Part shown: piece after piece, positions 50,515 through 58,641 of the stretch
Position numbering within the stretch: the first letter of the stretch is position 1
How the letters are laid out: every line of letters begins with the position of its first letter
Source of the DNA: Chitinophagaceae bacterium T5-Br10_B2g13
GTDB lineage: Bacteria; Bacteroidota; Rhodothermia; Balneolales; Balneolaceae
Direction of reading: 5' to 3'
Length of the DNA: 64,000 nt
Assembly: GCA_001564065.1 (NCBI GenBank)
Contig: LKNA01000007.1
Coordinates: 1 to 64,000, forward strand
Notes under the pieces: generated by a model
What the model saw: only the letters and a program-made list of their open reading frames with translations
Told to the model about the DNA's origin: nothing
The model's database searches: none
Program-made: the position numbers and the translations under genes

Positions 50515-52764
50515 TTAGAAGTATAGCCTGTAAAGAAGCGAAACATTCCGGCCCGGTTCAGGGAATACATCTTTCAGTCGGCTGAGGTGATTGCGATAGG
50601 TCTCATCCAGAATATTATTTCCCTGAATGGAAAATGTATGGAGCATACCCCCGTCTGAACTTAATCTATACTCTGCGTTTACCCCTAACAGTGTGTAAGC
50701 CTCAGTTTCGGTTTCAAACTCCGCAGTGCGATCCTGTTTAAAAGAGTGACGCACATTTGCCCCGATATGAAACGGACCGTTTACGTAAGTTAATCCGGTT
50801 TTAAAGGAAAATGGTGGGATCATTGGCAGAGGAGCCGTTCCGGAGTCAAAATTACCAGATTCCCGCTCTTCTTCAGATATATCACGACTTCCAATCGTAA
50901 CCGAAGCCGATACGTTGAACGTAAAGTTGGAAGTAAGTTGATATTCAACTAACCCCTCAATACCGTAAATCTCAGCACCTACCGACTCATACTGATAGTC
51001 GTTTAATCTGGGGAAGAATATATTTTGCCGGCCGGTGTCTCGCGGATAGATATAGTTTTTAAACCCGTTGTGATAACCGGTCAGTTCAAAGTTAGCATTT
51101 GCCCTTCTATATCTCACAAAGAGCTCTTTACCAACGCCTCGTTCAGGGTCCAGATTGGGATTTCCAATTTCGAAAGAGTAGGCTGCAATATGCGGCCCCT
51201 GCGAATAGAGCTCCTCAATAGAAGGTGCCCGAAACGAGTGAATAAATGTAGATCCTACCGAAAACCCTGAACCTAAATTGTAGATAGCTGTGGCAGAAGA
51301 GGCCAGTGAATAGAATTCACGCTGGCGTATATGGCCAATTCTCGAGTCCGGATTTTCACGATCCGGTTTAGCAATCACTGCATCAAAACGTGCGCCAATC
51401 TCTATATGGAGGGGGCCAAAGTCGGCCTCCTGTATAGCGTATGCTGAACCGCTAAAACTATTGGCATTGATATTAAAACGGTCAAAAACCCGATAGTCCT
51501 GAAATTCACCCCAAATTCCAACAACACCATCTTCGAAAACCCAAAGATCGCGATGCATGGCTTTAACATTTAGGTTTGCAGAGTTTTGAGTGTATTCTGT
51601 TCCAATAATTCCTGACGCCTCAAACTCTTTATGATTGTAATATCGATAGGATAGGGAGCCTTCAACCAGTTTGAAAAAGTGATCGGTAATTAACAGTTCA
51701 CTTTTTGTTTCAACCTGATACTTCTCCATTTCAATATCCACGCCATTTGGGTGACCTCCTTCGGGGTCAGGCGGTATTCCGTAATTTGAAATAAAGGTGG
51801 AAGCCGAAGCACCCGTATATCCCCAGGGTTGAATGTAACTTACACCTACAGAGTTGTTTGTAGTCAGATAGTTTGAATTATCGATTGGACCTTGAGGTGA
51901 GCGATAATCTCCGCCATAACGGCCACTGAGATCTGCCCGGTAAACAAAATTTTCTGTCGGTATGGAAACCATTCCTGCGGCAGAGATCCCTGTGTTTACG
52001 CTGGAACCTTGAAGTGTTGCCGTGCCATTAATAGAGGACGGGATGTTATTGCCAATCTGATTTCGAACCACATTAATTACCCCGCCGATTGCATTGGAAC
52101 CGTAAGCCAGAGCCTGCGGACCACGCGCGATTTCAATTTCGTCGGCTCCCATCGGATCAACTGTAACCGAGTGATCGGGAGAACCGCCTGAAACATCACC
52201 CGTTCTCTCACCATCCTGGAGAATCAGTACTCTCTCGTCTCCCAAGCCGCGAATAACGGGCCGAGCCGGTGCCGCGCCCATCGTGCGCTGATCAAATCCT
52301 GGCTGATTGGCGAGTGTTTCTGAGAGCGTTGCTCCAAGATTGCGCCGAAGTTGTGAGCCGGTAACTTTAATTGAAGCGTGCTCAAGGTTACCGCCCCGAA
52401 ATCCTTCGGCATCGGCAACTACTTCAATAGACTGCCCGGTTAATACAGTTTCGTTGAGTTTTACGGTTAGATTGGTTTCTTCTCCCTGCAAAACATCAAC
52501 ACGTTGAGTTTTGGTAGAGTAGCCGATACGGTGAACATAAAGTGTATAACGCCCTTCAGGAACATTATGGATTTTAAAGTAACCGTGCCGATCAGTTGTT
52601 GATGTCCGGTTAATCTCTTCGAGGTGGATATATGCAAACGGTATAGGCTCTTCAGTTTCTGAGTCAATGACAAATCCCGCAACCGACCCTATGGATTTGG
52701 GATGGGCGGCCGCGGTCATTGTCAAAAACAGAAAGAGAATTGCTGCACTGAACAGGTTTCTCAT
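50515..52764 (-). CDS. TonB-dependent outer-membrane receptor, metal-type
   Basis: 749 residues. Signal, then a carboxypeptidase-like regulatory domain (GSVAGFVIDSETEEPIPFAYIHLEEINRTSTTDRHGYFKIHNVPEGRYTLYV), a plug (about 110-225: LSETLANQPGFDQRTMGAAPARPVIRGLGDERVLILQDGERTGDVSGGSPDHSVTVDPMGADEIEIARGPQALAYGSNAIGGVINV) and a 22-strand barrel ending in Phe (VSLLYRLYF). The plug loop SGGSPDHSV and FRAPSIEELYSQGPHIAAYSFEIGNPNLDPERG are features seen in ZnuD-type zinc receptors. It lies downstream of a His-rich lipoprotein and a small CxxC protein. Confidence 0.92.
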   Translation of the reverse strand: MRNLFSAAILFLFLTMTAAAHPKSIGSVAGFVIDSETEEPIPFAYIHLEEINRTSTTDRHGYFKIHNVPEGRYTLYVHRIGYSTKTQRVDVLQGEETNLTVKLNETVLTGQSIEVVADAEGFRGGNLEHASIKVTGSQLRRNLGATLSETLANQPGFDQRTMGAAPARPVIRGLGDERVLILQDGERTGDVSGGSPDHSVTVDPMGADEIEIARGPQALAYGSNAIGGVINVVRNQIGNNIPSSINGTATLQGSSVNTGISAAGMVSIPTENFVYRADLSGRYGGDYRSPQGPIDNSNYLTTNNSVGVSYIQPWGYTGASASTFISNYGIPPDPEGGHPNGVDIEMEKYQVETKSELLITDHFFKLVEGSLSYRYYNHKEFEASGIIGTEYTQNSANLNVKAMHRDLWVFEDGVVGIWGEFQDYRVFDRFNINANSFSGSAYAIQEADFGPLHIEIGARFDAVIAKPDRENPDSRIGHIRQREFYSLASSATAIYNLGSGFSVGSTFIHSFRAPSIEELYSQGPHIAAYSFEIGNPNLDPERGVGKELFVRYRRANANFELTGYHNGFKNYIYPRDTGRQNIFFPRLNDYQYESVGAEIYGIEGLVEYQLTSNFTFNVSASVTIGSRDISEEERESGNFDSGTAPLPMIPPFSFKTGLTYVNGPFHIGANVRHSFKQDRTAEFETETEAYTLLGVNAEYRLSSDGGMLHTFSIQGNNILDETYRNHLSRLKDVFPEPGRNVSLLYRLYF

Positions 52765-52801
52765 CAGGTTGTTCTATGTAGATTAATCAGTTGTGTGTTT
52801 G

Positions 52802-53281
52802 TTATTCAACTGCTTCATCACGTTCGAAAACCGTGATGTTGATTGGGAGAGACTCAAAATCTGAGTGATCGACATGCATCAGTTCGAAAGTTATTGTTGT
52901 GCTGCCTTCAGTCTGACCTGAAATATTGAATCTCCACTCACTACCGTCAACAGGATGTTCAACTGATACAACGGATGGATTACTTAGAGAGTAGTTTAAA
53001 AAGTACTCATCACCATGTCCGTCTGGTGTATAGAGATCACCGTCTTCAGCCAGGAACTGAAGCTGAATAGGTCCAACAACGTCATTGGCAGGGATTTCTA
53101 TGGCGTTTCCGGTCGCGTATGTAACGGTAGAGTGATCTTGATTAACAAGCATGTCACCGTTTAAAGTGAGTTGAAAACCGACCGGTACTTCACCGTGATC
53201 GTGATGATCGTCTGAGCATGAAATTGCAGTGAAAAGTAGTGCAAATGCTAATACTGTGGATAGAATATATGTACGTTTCAT
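52802..53281 (-). CDS. His-rich lipoprotein, probable metal-binding
   Basis: 159 residues. The lipobox ISC (Cys22) is followed at once by DDHHDHGEVPVG, a short His/Asp cluster ready to bind Zn or Cu. The rest is beta-rich: GFQLTLNGDMLVNQDHSTVTYATGNAIEIPANDVVGPIQLQFLAEDGDLYTPDGHGDEYF and ends FELMHVDHSDFESLPINITVFERDEAVE. His residues are found throughout. It lies 37 bp upstream of the TonB receptor in the same direction, so it is likely a surface metal-binding partner of that receptor. Confidence 0.75.
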   Translation of the reverse strand: MKRTYILSTVLAFALLFTAISCSDDHHDHGEVPVGFQLTLNGDMLVNQDHSTVTYATGNAIEIPANDVVGPIQLQFLAEDGDLYTPDGHGDEYFLNYSLSNPSVVSVEHPVDGSEWRFNISGQTEGSTTITFELMHVDHSDFESLPINITVFERDEAVE

Positions 53282-53379
53282 TAGTATAGGTTTTATATTA
53301 ATTGATGGGGGGTTAAACTAAGATTCCGGCCTGAAAACAGGTAGAACCATTGAGAACTAAAAGAAAATTTGTGCAGGAA

Positions 53380-53682
53380 TTAAGCCCGGTAAGGCGGAGC
53401 TCTGCCGTCGAAGGAGGGGATTTCGGAAGAGTCGTAAGAAAGAGTTGGCTGAACGTATCTAAGAGTTGTAGAATTGGTAAAAACTTCAGATACAAATTCA
53501 GACTGTGGGCTATATTTGAAAACAGAGCCGCAGATTACACACTGAAAATCATCTTCAACTAGCTGATGAACCGTTTCAGTACCGGAAGTATCATCGATGT
53601 GAAAATGCATCGAAGACAGTGCCGTGCCCAATAGAAGCACGAAGCTGAAAAAGACCGATATGTATAATCGTTTTTTATCCAA
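53380..53682 (-). CDS. Small exported protein with HxH and CxxC, DUF2946-like
   Basis: 100 residues, TTG start. A signal or anchor helix (LYISVFFSFVLLLGTALSS) is followed by MHFHIDD, a FQCVICGSVF Cys-x-x-Cys pair and a C-terminus GRAPPYRA. The His/CxxC arrangement and closing R-x-P-P motif match the small DUF2946-type proteins often found next to TonB metal receptors. A near-perfect palindrome 15-36 bp upstream is the likely operator. It is probably the first gene of a three-gene metal locus with the lipoprotein and receptor. Confidence 0.6.
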   Translation of the reverse strand: MDKKRLYISVFFSFVLLLGTALSSMHFHIDDTSGTETVHQLVEDDFQCVICGSVFKYSPQSEFVSEVFTNSTTLRYVQPTLSYDSSEIPSFDGRAPPYRA

Positions 53683-53696
53683 TCGAGATGGTTTTT

Positions 53697-53718
53697 AGTG
53701 TGTATTCGAATATACACT
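53697..53718. promoter_or_regulatory. Near-perfect 22-bp palindrome, candidate metal-regulator operator
   Basis: A 10-bp core, TATTCGAATA, is flanked by AGTGTG and TACACT, giving a 22-bp inverted repeat with one mismatched pair. It lies 15-36 bp upstream of the small CxxC protein start, where Zur- or Fur-family sites usually sit. Confidence 0.55.
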
Positions 53719-53874
53719 CAAAATTGTAAATTGATCAAACGAAATGTTTGTTTATTTGTTTCAACATGTAAACGAAAGGGCATCAAGAATATTGGCGGGA
53801 GCAAAAAAGGATAAGGTGATCTTTTTATTGAATCCTAAATATATGTGTAACAGTTGATTATCAAAAAAGTGATT

Positions 53875-54213
53875 ATGGAATGGATAAATGAATTTCAGGT
53901 TTGGTTCATGAGCTTGGGGGAAGCCTATGGTGTAAATCCGATCATTTTTGGAGCTATTTACGTTGGTGCAATTCCATTTTTTACGCTTTCAATTGCCTGG
54001 CTTGTTCGAAACTACCGGTTACAGTACTCCATTGTGCCGCCGGTTCTAAGCGCTTCATTCTTTTTTGTGTCGGCTTATCTTTATTTGATTATTGCCGGAG
54101 AAAATGTCCCCCTATGGGTTTATGGAGTAGTTGTGGGGATGCTGGTATATGGCGGATGGTCTACCTACAAAAAAGTGAAGTCTAAAATAAAAGAGGAAGC
54201 AGATGAAATATGA
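53875..54213 (+). CDS. Membrane protein coupled to the MerA-like reductase gene
   Basis: 112 residues from the ATG at 53875 (a TTG at 53854 is less likely). Three hydrophobic helices: PIIFGAIYVGAIPFFTLSIAWLV, VPPVLSASFFFVSAYLYLII and LWVYGVVVGMLVYGGWSTY; basic, then acidic C-terminus. The 3' end overlaps the reductase start by 11 bp, so the two are translated together. No known domain, but it may anchor or feed the reductase. Confidence 0.75.
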   Translation: MEWINEFQVWFMSLGEAYGVNPIIFGAIYVGAIPFFTLSIAWLVRNYRLQYSIVPPVLSASFFFVSAYLYLIIAGENVPLWVYGVVVGMLVYGGWSTYKKVKSKIKEEADEI

Positions 54214-55681
54214 TTACGATGCAATTGTAATAGGCGGGGGAGCAGCGGGCATTACCGCATCGGGGATAGCCGCCAATTTTGGGGCAAAAACCATGATGAT
54301 AGAAAAAGATAAGTTGGGTGGCGATTGCACCTGGCACGGCTGTATTCCCAGTAAAACATTGATTAAAGCGGCTTCAGTAGTACATAAAGCACGCGAAAGC
54401 AAAAAGTATGGTGTGGATATTTCTATAGCCGATTTTGACCTCACTAAGCTCATGAAACATATTGACGGTGTTCGTAATGAGATTTATGAAGATGCTGACC
54501 GTCCTGAAATTTTTGAGGAGATGGGCATTGAGGTCGTAAAAGGTATGGCGTTCTTCTCAAATGAACACTCTATAAAGATTGAACTTGCAGATGGTTCGAT
54601 CCGCAATGTAACGTCGAAATATTTTTTCATATGCAGCGGTTCTTCCCCTTTTGTGCCTCCCATACCGGGGCTGGACAGTGTAAATTACTTAACGAATGAG
54701 TCACTTTTCGATATAGAAAATATTCCAAAAACCATCTCCATCATCGGTGCCGGACCGATAGGTTGCGAAATGGCACAAAGTTTTGCCAGACTCGGACTGG
54801 ATGTTACCGTGCTGGATATGGCGGATCGTATTTTGGTAAATGATGATCCTGAGCTTACAGCAATTTTAAAAGAGTCGATGGAAAAAGAGGGAGTAAAGTT
54901 TGAGTTAAATGCCGGCATCGAAAAAGTAGAAGCAGTCGGAGATAAAATTCGTATTTCCTATCAAAAAAATGGTGAATCTCACATTGTTACGAATGAATCT
55001 ATTTTGGTGGCAACCGGAAGACGACCAAATGTTGGTGGGTTAAATCTGGAAGCTGCAGGGATTCAGTACTCAAAGAAAGGAATAGACGTAAATAAATCCG
55101 GCAGAACCAGCAAACGCCACATCTATGCGGCGGGGGATGTGACCGGGCAGTACCAGTTTTCTCACATGAGCGAACATACAGCAAAAACGGCCGTGACCAG
55201 AGCTCTTTTAAAAGTACCTATGAGTATTGATAAAAAACATCTGCCGTGGGTGACGTTTACCGATCCTGAACTTGGGCATGTAGGGGCAACAGAATCCGAT
55301 CTGAATAAAGAGGGTGTTACATTTGAGACCTACCGATTTCCATTCAGTAAAATCGATCGCGCCATCACAGACGGTAATACAACCGGTTTAATAAAAATTT
55401 ATGCTAAGAAGTGGAGCGGTAAGATTCTAGGTGCATCTGTAGTTGGTGCTCATGCCGGAGAGATGATTTCTGAATATGCACTTGCTATGAAAAATGGGGT
55501 TTCGCTGAGAGATTTTGCCGATACCATTCATCCCTACCCAAGTTATGGTTTGGGAGCTCGCAGAGCGGCTGATCAGTGGTATATTAAAAATCAGTCGGAA
55601 ACATTGGTGAAGTGGATAAAACGTATCTTCAGATACAGAGGTGAAATTCCAGACTACAGCGATCCCAACAGGATTGTATAA
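54203..55681 (+). CDS. Pyridine nucleotide-disulfide oxidoreductase, MerA/LPD-like
   Basis: 492 residues. FAD-binding YDAIVIGGGAAGITASGIAA, redox-active Cys pair in GGDCTWHGCIPSKTL, NAD-binding ISIIGAGPIGCEMAQSFARLGLDVTVLD and VATGRRPNVG, then YAAGDVTGQYQFSH. The C-terminal interface reads DTIHPYPSYGLGARRAADQWY: where lipoamide dehydrogenase and glutathione reductase have a His-Pro-(x)n-Glu pair the catalytic His is Tyr and the Glu is missing. No C-terminal vicinal Cys pair is present, so it is not a mercuric reductase. Substrate unknown; the family includes soluble quinone or thiol reductases. RBS AAGAGGA precedes its ATG. Confidence 0.9.
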   Translation: MKYDYDAIVIGGGAAGITASGIAANFGAKTMMIEKDKLGGDCTWHGCIPSKTLIKAASVVHKARESKKYGVDISIADFDLTKLMKHIDGVRNEIYEDADRPEIFEEMGIEVVKGMAFFSNEHSIKIELADGSIRNVTSKYFFICSGSSPFVPPIPGLDSVNYLTNESLFDIENIPKTISIIGAGPIGCEMAQSFARLGLDVTVLDMADRILVNDDPELTAILKESMEKEGVKFELNAGIEKVEAVGDKIRISYQKNGESHIVTNESILVATGRRPNVGGLNLEAAGIQYSKKGIDVNKSGRTSKRHIYAAGDVTGQYQFSHMSEHTAKTAVTRALLKVPMSIDKKHLPWVTFTDPELGHVGATESDLNKEGVTFETYRFPFSKIDRAITDGNTTGLIKIYAKKWSGKILGASVVGAHAGEMISEYALAMKNGVSLRDFADTIHPYPSYGLGARRAADQWYIKNQSETLVKWIKRIFRYRGEIPDYSDPNRIV

Positions 55682-55846
55682 ATCTATGCAGCATATTTTG
55701 TTTGTAAATCGGTTTTGGAAGCAAGATATTCAATTGTCTTTAAGTTCCGGACTCTCTTATCAATTGCTCATTGTTTTTTTGAACGGGAACTTAGAACTGT
55801 ATCTACGTTACAACAATACTGAAGATAAAACTCAATCCCATTTGAA

Positions 55847-56275
55847 ATGTATATTGGTTTAAAACATTTACACTCTTATCTGGCCTACTTGCTGTTGGCT
55901 GCCCTGATATTCTCCATTGTCTATGTAATCATTCAGTTTGTCGGTAAAAAATCGTTCACCGAAAAAGTGAGAAAGGTAACGCTGGTTGGATTTATTGCAA
56001 CACATCTTCAACTTCTGATTGGTTTGGTACTGTATCTTATCTCACCGGTGGGACTTTCGAATTTTTCAAGCGAGGCCATGTCTGAATCGCTATCCAGACT
56101 ATATGTCCTCGAACATCCTCTTACAATGCTGATCGGAATTATTCTAGTTTCAATAGGGTATATCAAGGCGAAAAAGCCCGGAGATGATGCCCGCCGGTTC
56201 CGAACCATCATTGTCTTTTATGGTCTCGGATTGATTCTCATGCTCTCCAGAATTCCATGGTCTGTCTGGCCGTAA
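55847..56275 (+). CDS. Four-helix membrane protein, cytochrome b-like
   Basis: 142 residues with four membrane helices and His residues near their ends: GLKHLHSYLAYLLLAALIFSIVYVII, VTLVGFIATHLQLLIGLVLYLI, RLYVLEHPLTMLIGIILVSIGYI and FRTIIVFYGLGLILMLSRIPW. The His positions (8, 10, helix 2 THLQ, helix 3 EHPL) could hold a heme, and such proteins in Bacteroidota are loosely annotated as cytochrome b-like. Heme binding is not proven by the sequence. No operon partner is clear; the reductase gene ends 166 bp before it. Confidence 0.75.
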   Translation: MYIGLKHLHSYLAYLLLAALIFSIVYVIIQFVGKKSFTEKVRKVTLVGFIATHLQLLIGLVLYLISPVGLSNFSSEAMSESLSRLYVLEHPLTMLIGIILVSIGYIKAKKPGDDARRFRTIIVFYGLGLILMLSRIPWSVWP

Positions 56276-56299
56276 AGGTTTCTACCCACTGTTCCTAAA

Positions 56300-56328
56300 T
56301 TCGTGGCACGGCTTAAAGGCGTGCCACA
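56300..56328 (+). repeat. GTGGCACG hairpin, repeat copy 2
   Basis: GTGGCACG / CGTGCCAC stem around a 9-nt loop, starting 25 bp past the cytochrome-like gene. Its sequence is nearly the same as 20085-20115. No T tract follows on the plus strand. Confidence 0.6.
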
Positions 56329-56471
56329 ACTACTTTCCAGTCTCTCCTTCCGTAAAAATCTTTAAAATGATCAGCGGGTTTGGTTTACAGTTTGTAAATC
56401 GAGTATTGAAGTGTCATATTTGAGGTGTTAGAAAACGAACCCAATTTATCAATTCTAAATTCTACCATTCC

Positions 56472-58292
56472 ATGCAATATCCGTTTCGTACTGTTTCTGT
56501 TGTTCTCACCTTTCTCGTATTTATCCTTTCTTTGTTCATAGGTTGTGAATCAGCCGAAGAGACCCGGGTATCATACTCAATACCTGAGCAGCCCGAAATG
56601 AGCACGGGTTATACAGAGAAACCCGGATGGGTTACAAATGAGTTTGCTGTTGCAGCTGCTAATCCGCTTGCAACAGATGCCGGCTACCAGATTATCCAGG
56701 CAGGGGGTTCAGCCGTTGATGCCGCCATAGCCGTTCAGATGGTGCTCACACTGGTTGAGCCTCAATCCAGCGGAATTGGAGGAGGAGCATTTCTTCTGAA
56801 CTGGGACGGGGAACAGGTTTATGCATATAATGGTCGCGAAACGGCACCGGCGGCTGCCGACGAAAATCATTTTCTGGATGAGAACGGTGAAACAATGCCG
56901 TTCCGTGATGCCGTAAGAAGCGGTAAATCTGTGGGAGTGCCCGGCACACTTGCTATGCTTAAACAGGCTCACGACCGCCACGGTGTTCTTCCATGGCAGG
57001 ATCTGTTTGAACCGGCCATAACTCTTGCTGAAAATGGATTTAAAGTGAGTCCGCGTTTAAACCAGCTGCTTGTCGGTGAAGATGCATTTAGAAACGACGA
57101 TATCGCTGCTCAATTCTACTATGATGAGAACAATGAAGCTCGTTCTGTTGGTTTCGAGCTAAAGAATCCGGCCCTGGCCGAAATTTTACGCCGTGTTGCG
57201 AATGAAGGTATTGACGCATTCTATCAGAGTGAGGTGGCAGAAAATATTGTTGAACGGATCCAATCTCACGAACGGCCAGGAAATATGACAGTTGAAGATA
57301 TCAACAACTATCCGGTACAGGATTTTGAAACCCGCGCATTGTGCAACGACTGGAAAAACTATCAGATTTGTGGGTTTCCGCCGCCATCATCGGGACATAT
57401 AGCCATCATGCAGATGCTGGGGATTATGGAGCATCTTGATGAAACAGAGATTGATTTTGAAGATGGACTGATGACAGCAGACTGGCTGCACAACTACTTT
57501 GAGGCAGCGAAGCTTGCGTTTGCAGATCGAGCAAAGTATATCGGCGACTGGGATTTTGTTGATGCACCGACAGGCGACTGGAACAGCCTGATGGACCCTG
57601 CTTACCTGGCTGAAAGGGCAGCTCTGATTGGGGAGCAAAGTATGGGAATCGCTGAACCGGGAAATCCACGGGGAGCACAGGCAATGCTCGGTGTTCAGCC
57701 GTATCAGCCCGAAAGTGGAACCACTCATATCAGTATTGTGGATAGGGAAGGCAACGCTGTTTCTATGACTGCGACGATAGAGAGCGGATTTGGCAGCCGT
57801 ATTATGAGTGACGGCGGAACAGGCCTACCGGGTGGATTTATTTTGAACAACGAACTTACAGATTTTTCACTTTCCCCGGTCGATGAAGACGGCAACCCAA
57901 TGGCTAACCGGGTTGAGCCAAACAAGCGACCGCGATCGAGCATGAGTCCCTCACTGGTTTTTGATAGAGAATCCGGAGATATCCTGGCAAGTGTGGGATC
58001 TCCTGGAGGAGCTGCAATTATTCACTATACGGCTAAAGCCATAGTTGGCATGTACGATTGGAATTTAAATGCACAGGATGCCATTAATCTGCCAAATTTT
58101 GCCAATTTTAACGGGGCATCTGTTCTGGAGGAAGAACGCTTTCCGGCAGATCTGATAGAAGCACTCAGGGCAAGGGGACATGAAGTAACAGAAAGAGCAT
58201 TGACCAGCGGACTTCAGGCAATCCAGGTGATTGAGGATGGATATTATGGGGGAGCTGACCCACGCCGAGAAGGTGTAGTGATGGGACAGTAG
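56472..58292 (+). CDS. ggt: Gamma-glutamyltransferase lipoprotein
   Basis: 606 residues. Signal with a lipobox FIGC (Cys25), so the enzyme is membrane-anchored outside the cytosol. It transfers or hydrolyses the gamma-glutamyl group of glutathione. The precursor self-cleaves before the nucleophile Thr417 in SGTTHISIVDREGNAVSMT. Other marks: SAVDAAIAVQMVLTLVEPQSSGIGGGAFLL, the substrate-binding NGRETAP, LPGGFILNNELTDFS, RPRSSMSPSLVF and the oxyanion-type GSPGGAAI. It is complete and single; a small membrane protein gene follows after 64 bp. Confidence 0.96.
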   Translation: MQYPFRTVSVVLTFLVFILSLFIGCESAEETRVSYSIPEQPEMSTGYTEKPGWVTNEFAVAAANPLATDAGYQIIQAGGSAVDAAIAVQMVLTLVEPQSSGIGGGAFLLNWDGEQVYAYNGRETAPAAADENHFLDENGETMPFRDAVRSGKSVGVPGTLAMLKQAHDRHGVLPWQDLFEPAITLAENGFKVSPRLNQLLVGEDAFRNDDIAAQFYYDENNEARSVGFELKNPALAEILRRVANEGIDAFYQSEVAENIVERIQSHERPGNMTVEDINNYPVQDFETRALCNDWKNYQICGFPPPSSGHIAIMQMLGIMEHLDETEIDFEDGLMTADWLHNYFEAAKLAFADRAKYIGDWDFVDAPTGDWNSLMDPAYLAERAALIGEQSMGIAEPGNPRGAQAMLGVQPYQPESGTTHISIVDREGNAVSMTATIESGFGSRIMSDGGTGLPGGFILNNELTDFSLSPVDEDGNPMANRVEPNKRPRSSMSPSLVFDRESGDILASVGSPGGAAIIHYTAKAIVGMYDWNLNAQDAINLPNFANFNGASVLEEERFPADLIEALRARGHEVTERALTSGLQAIQVIEDGYYGGADPRREGVVMGQ

Positions 58293-58356
58293 TCACTGCT
58301 TCTGTCCATATCGCTGGATGTTTTTATATTAAACTTGAAACTAAATTGAATGAACT

Positions 58357-58629
58357 ATGTCTTTTCTTGAATTTCTTCTCTTGTTGTTCATCGCCGGTGT
58401 ATGCGGCTCTATTGGTCAGGCCATTGCCGGATACTCTCGCGGCGGATGTGTAGTATCCATTGTACTGGGATTTATCGGGGCTCTATTGGGAACCTGGTTA
58501 AGCGGGCAGCTGGGTCTGCCTGAACTCTTCAACGTAAATGTAGGCGGTAATACTTTTCCCATTATCTGGTCAATTATCGGCTCAGTTATTTTCGTTGTAT
58601 TTGTTGGTTTATTTACCAAAAGGAGATAA
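58357..58629 (+). CDS. GlsB/YeaQ/YmgE family membrane protein
   Basis: 90 residues with three membrane helices and the Gly-rich family core: LLFIAGVCGSIGQAIAGYSRGGCVVSIVLGFIGALLGTWLSGQLGLPE, then a short variable part and SIIGSVIFVVFVGLF. The family is sometimes called transglycosylase-associated, and its members are stress-induced in enterobacteria; the molecular job is unknown. It lies 12 bp upstream of the first serine hydrolase gene and probably shares its transcript. Confidence 0.92.
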   Translation: MSFLEFLLLLFIAGVCGSIGQAIAGYSRGGCVVSIVLGFIGALLGTWLSGQLGLPELFNVNVGGNTFPIIWSIIGSVIFVVFVGLFTKRR

Positions 58630-58641
58630 TACAGACGCTTT

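Noticed and set aside
54203-55681. Mercury reductase (merA) and a mercury resistance locus
   Set aside because: The C-terminal vicinal Cys pair is absent and there are no merR/merT/merP genes; the likeness is to the disulfide oxidoreductase family only.
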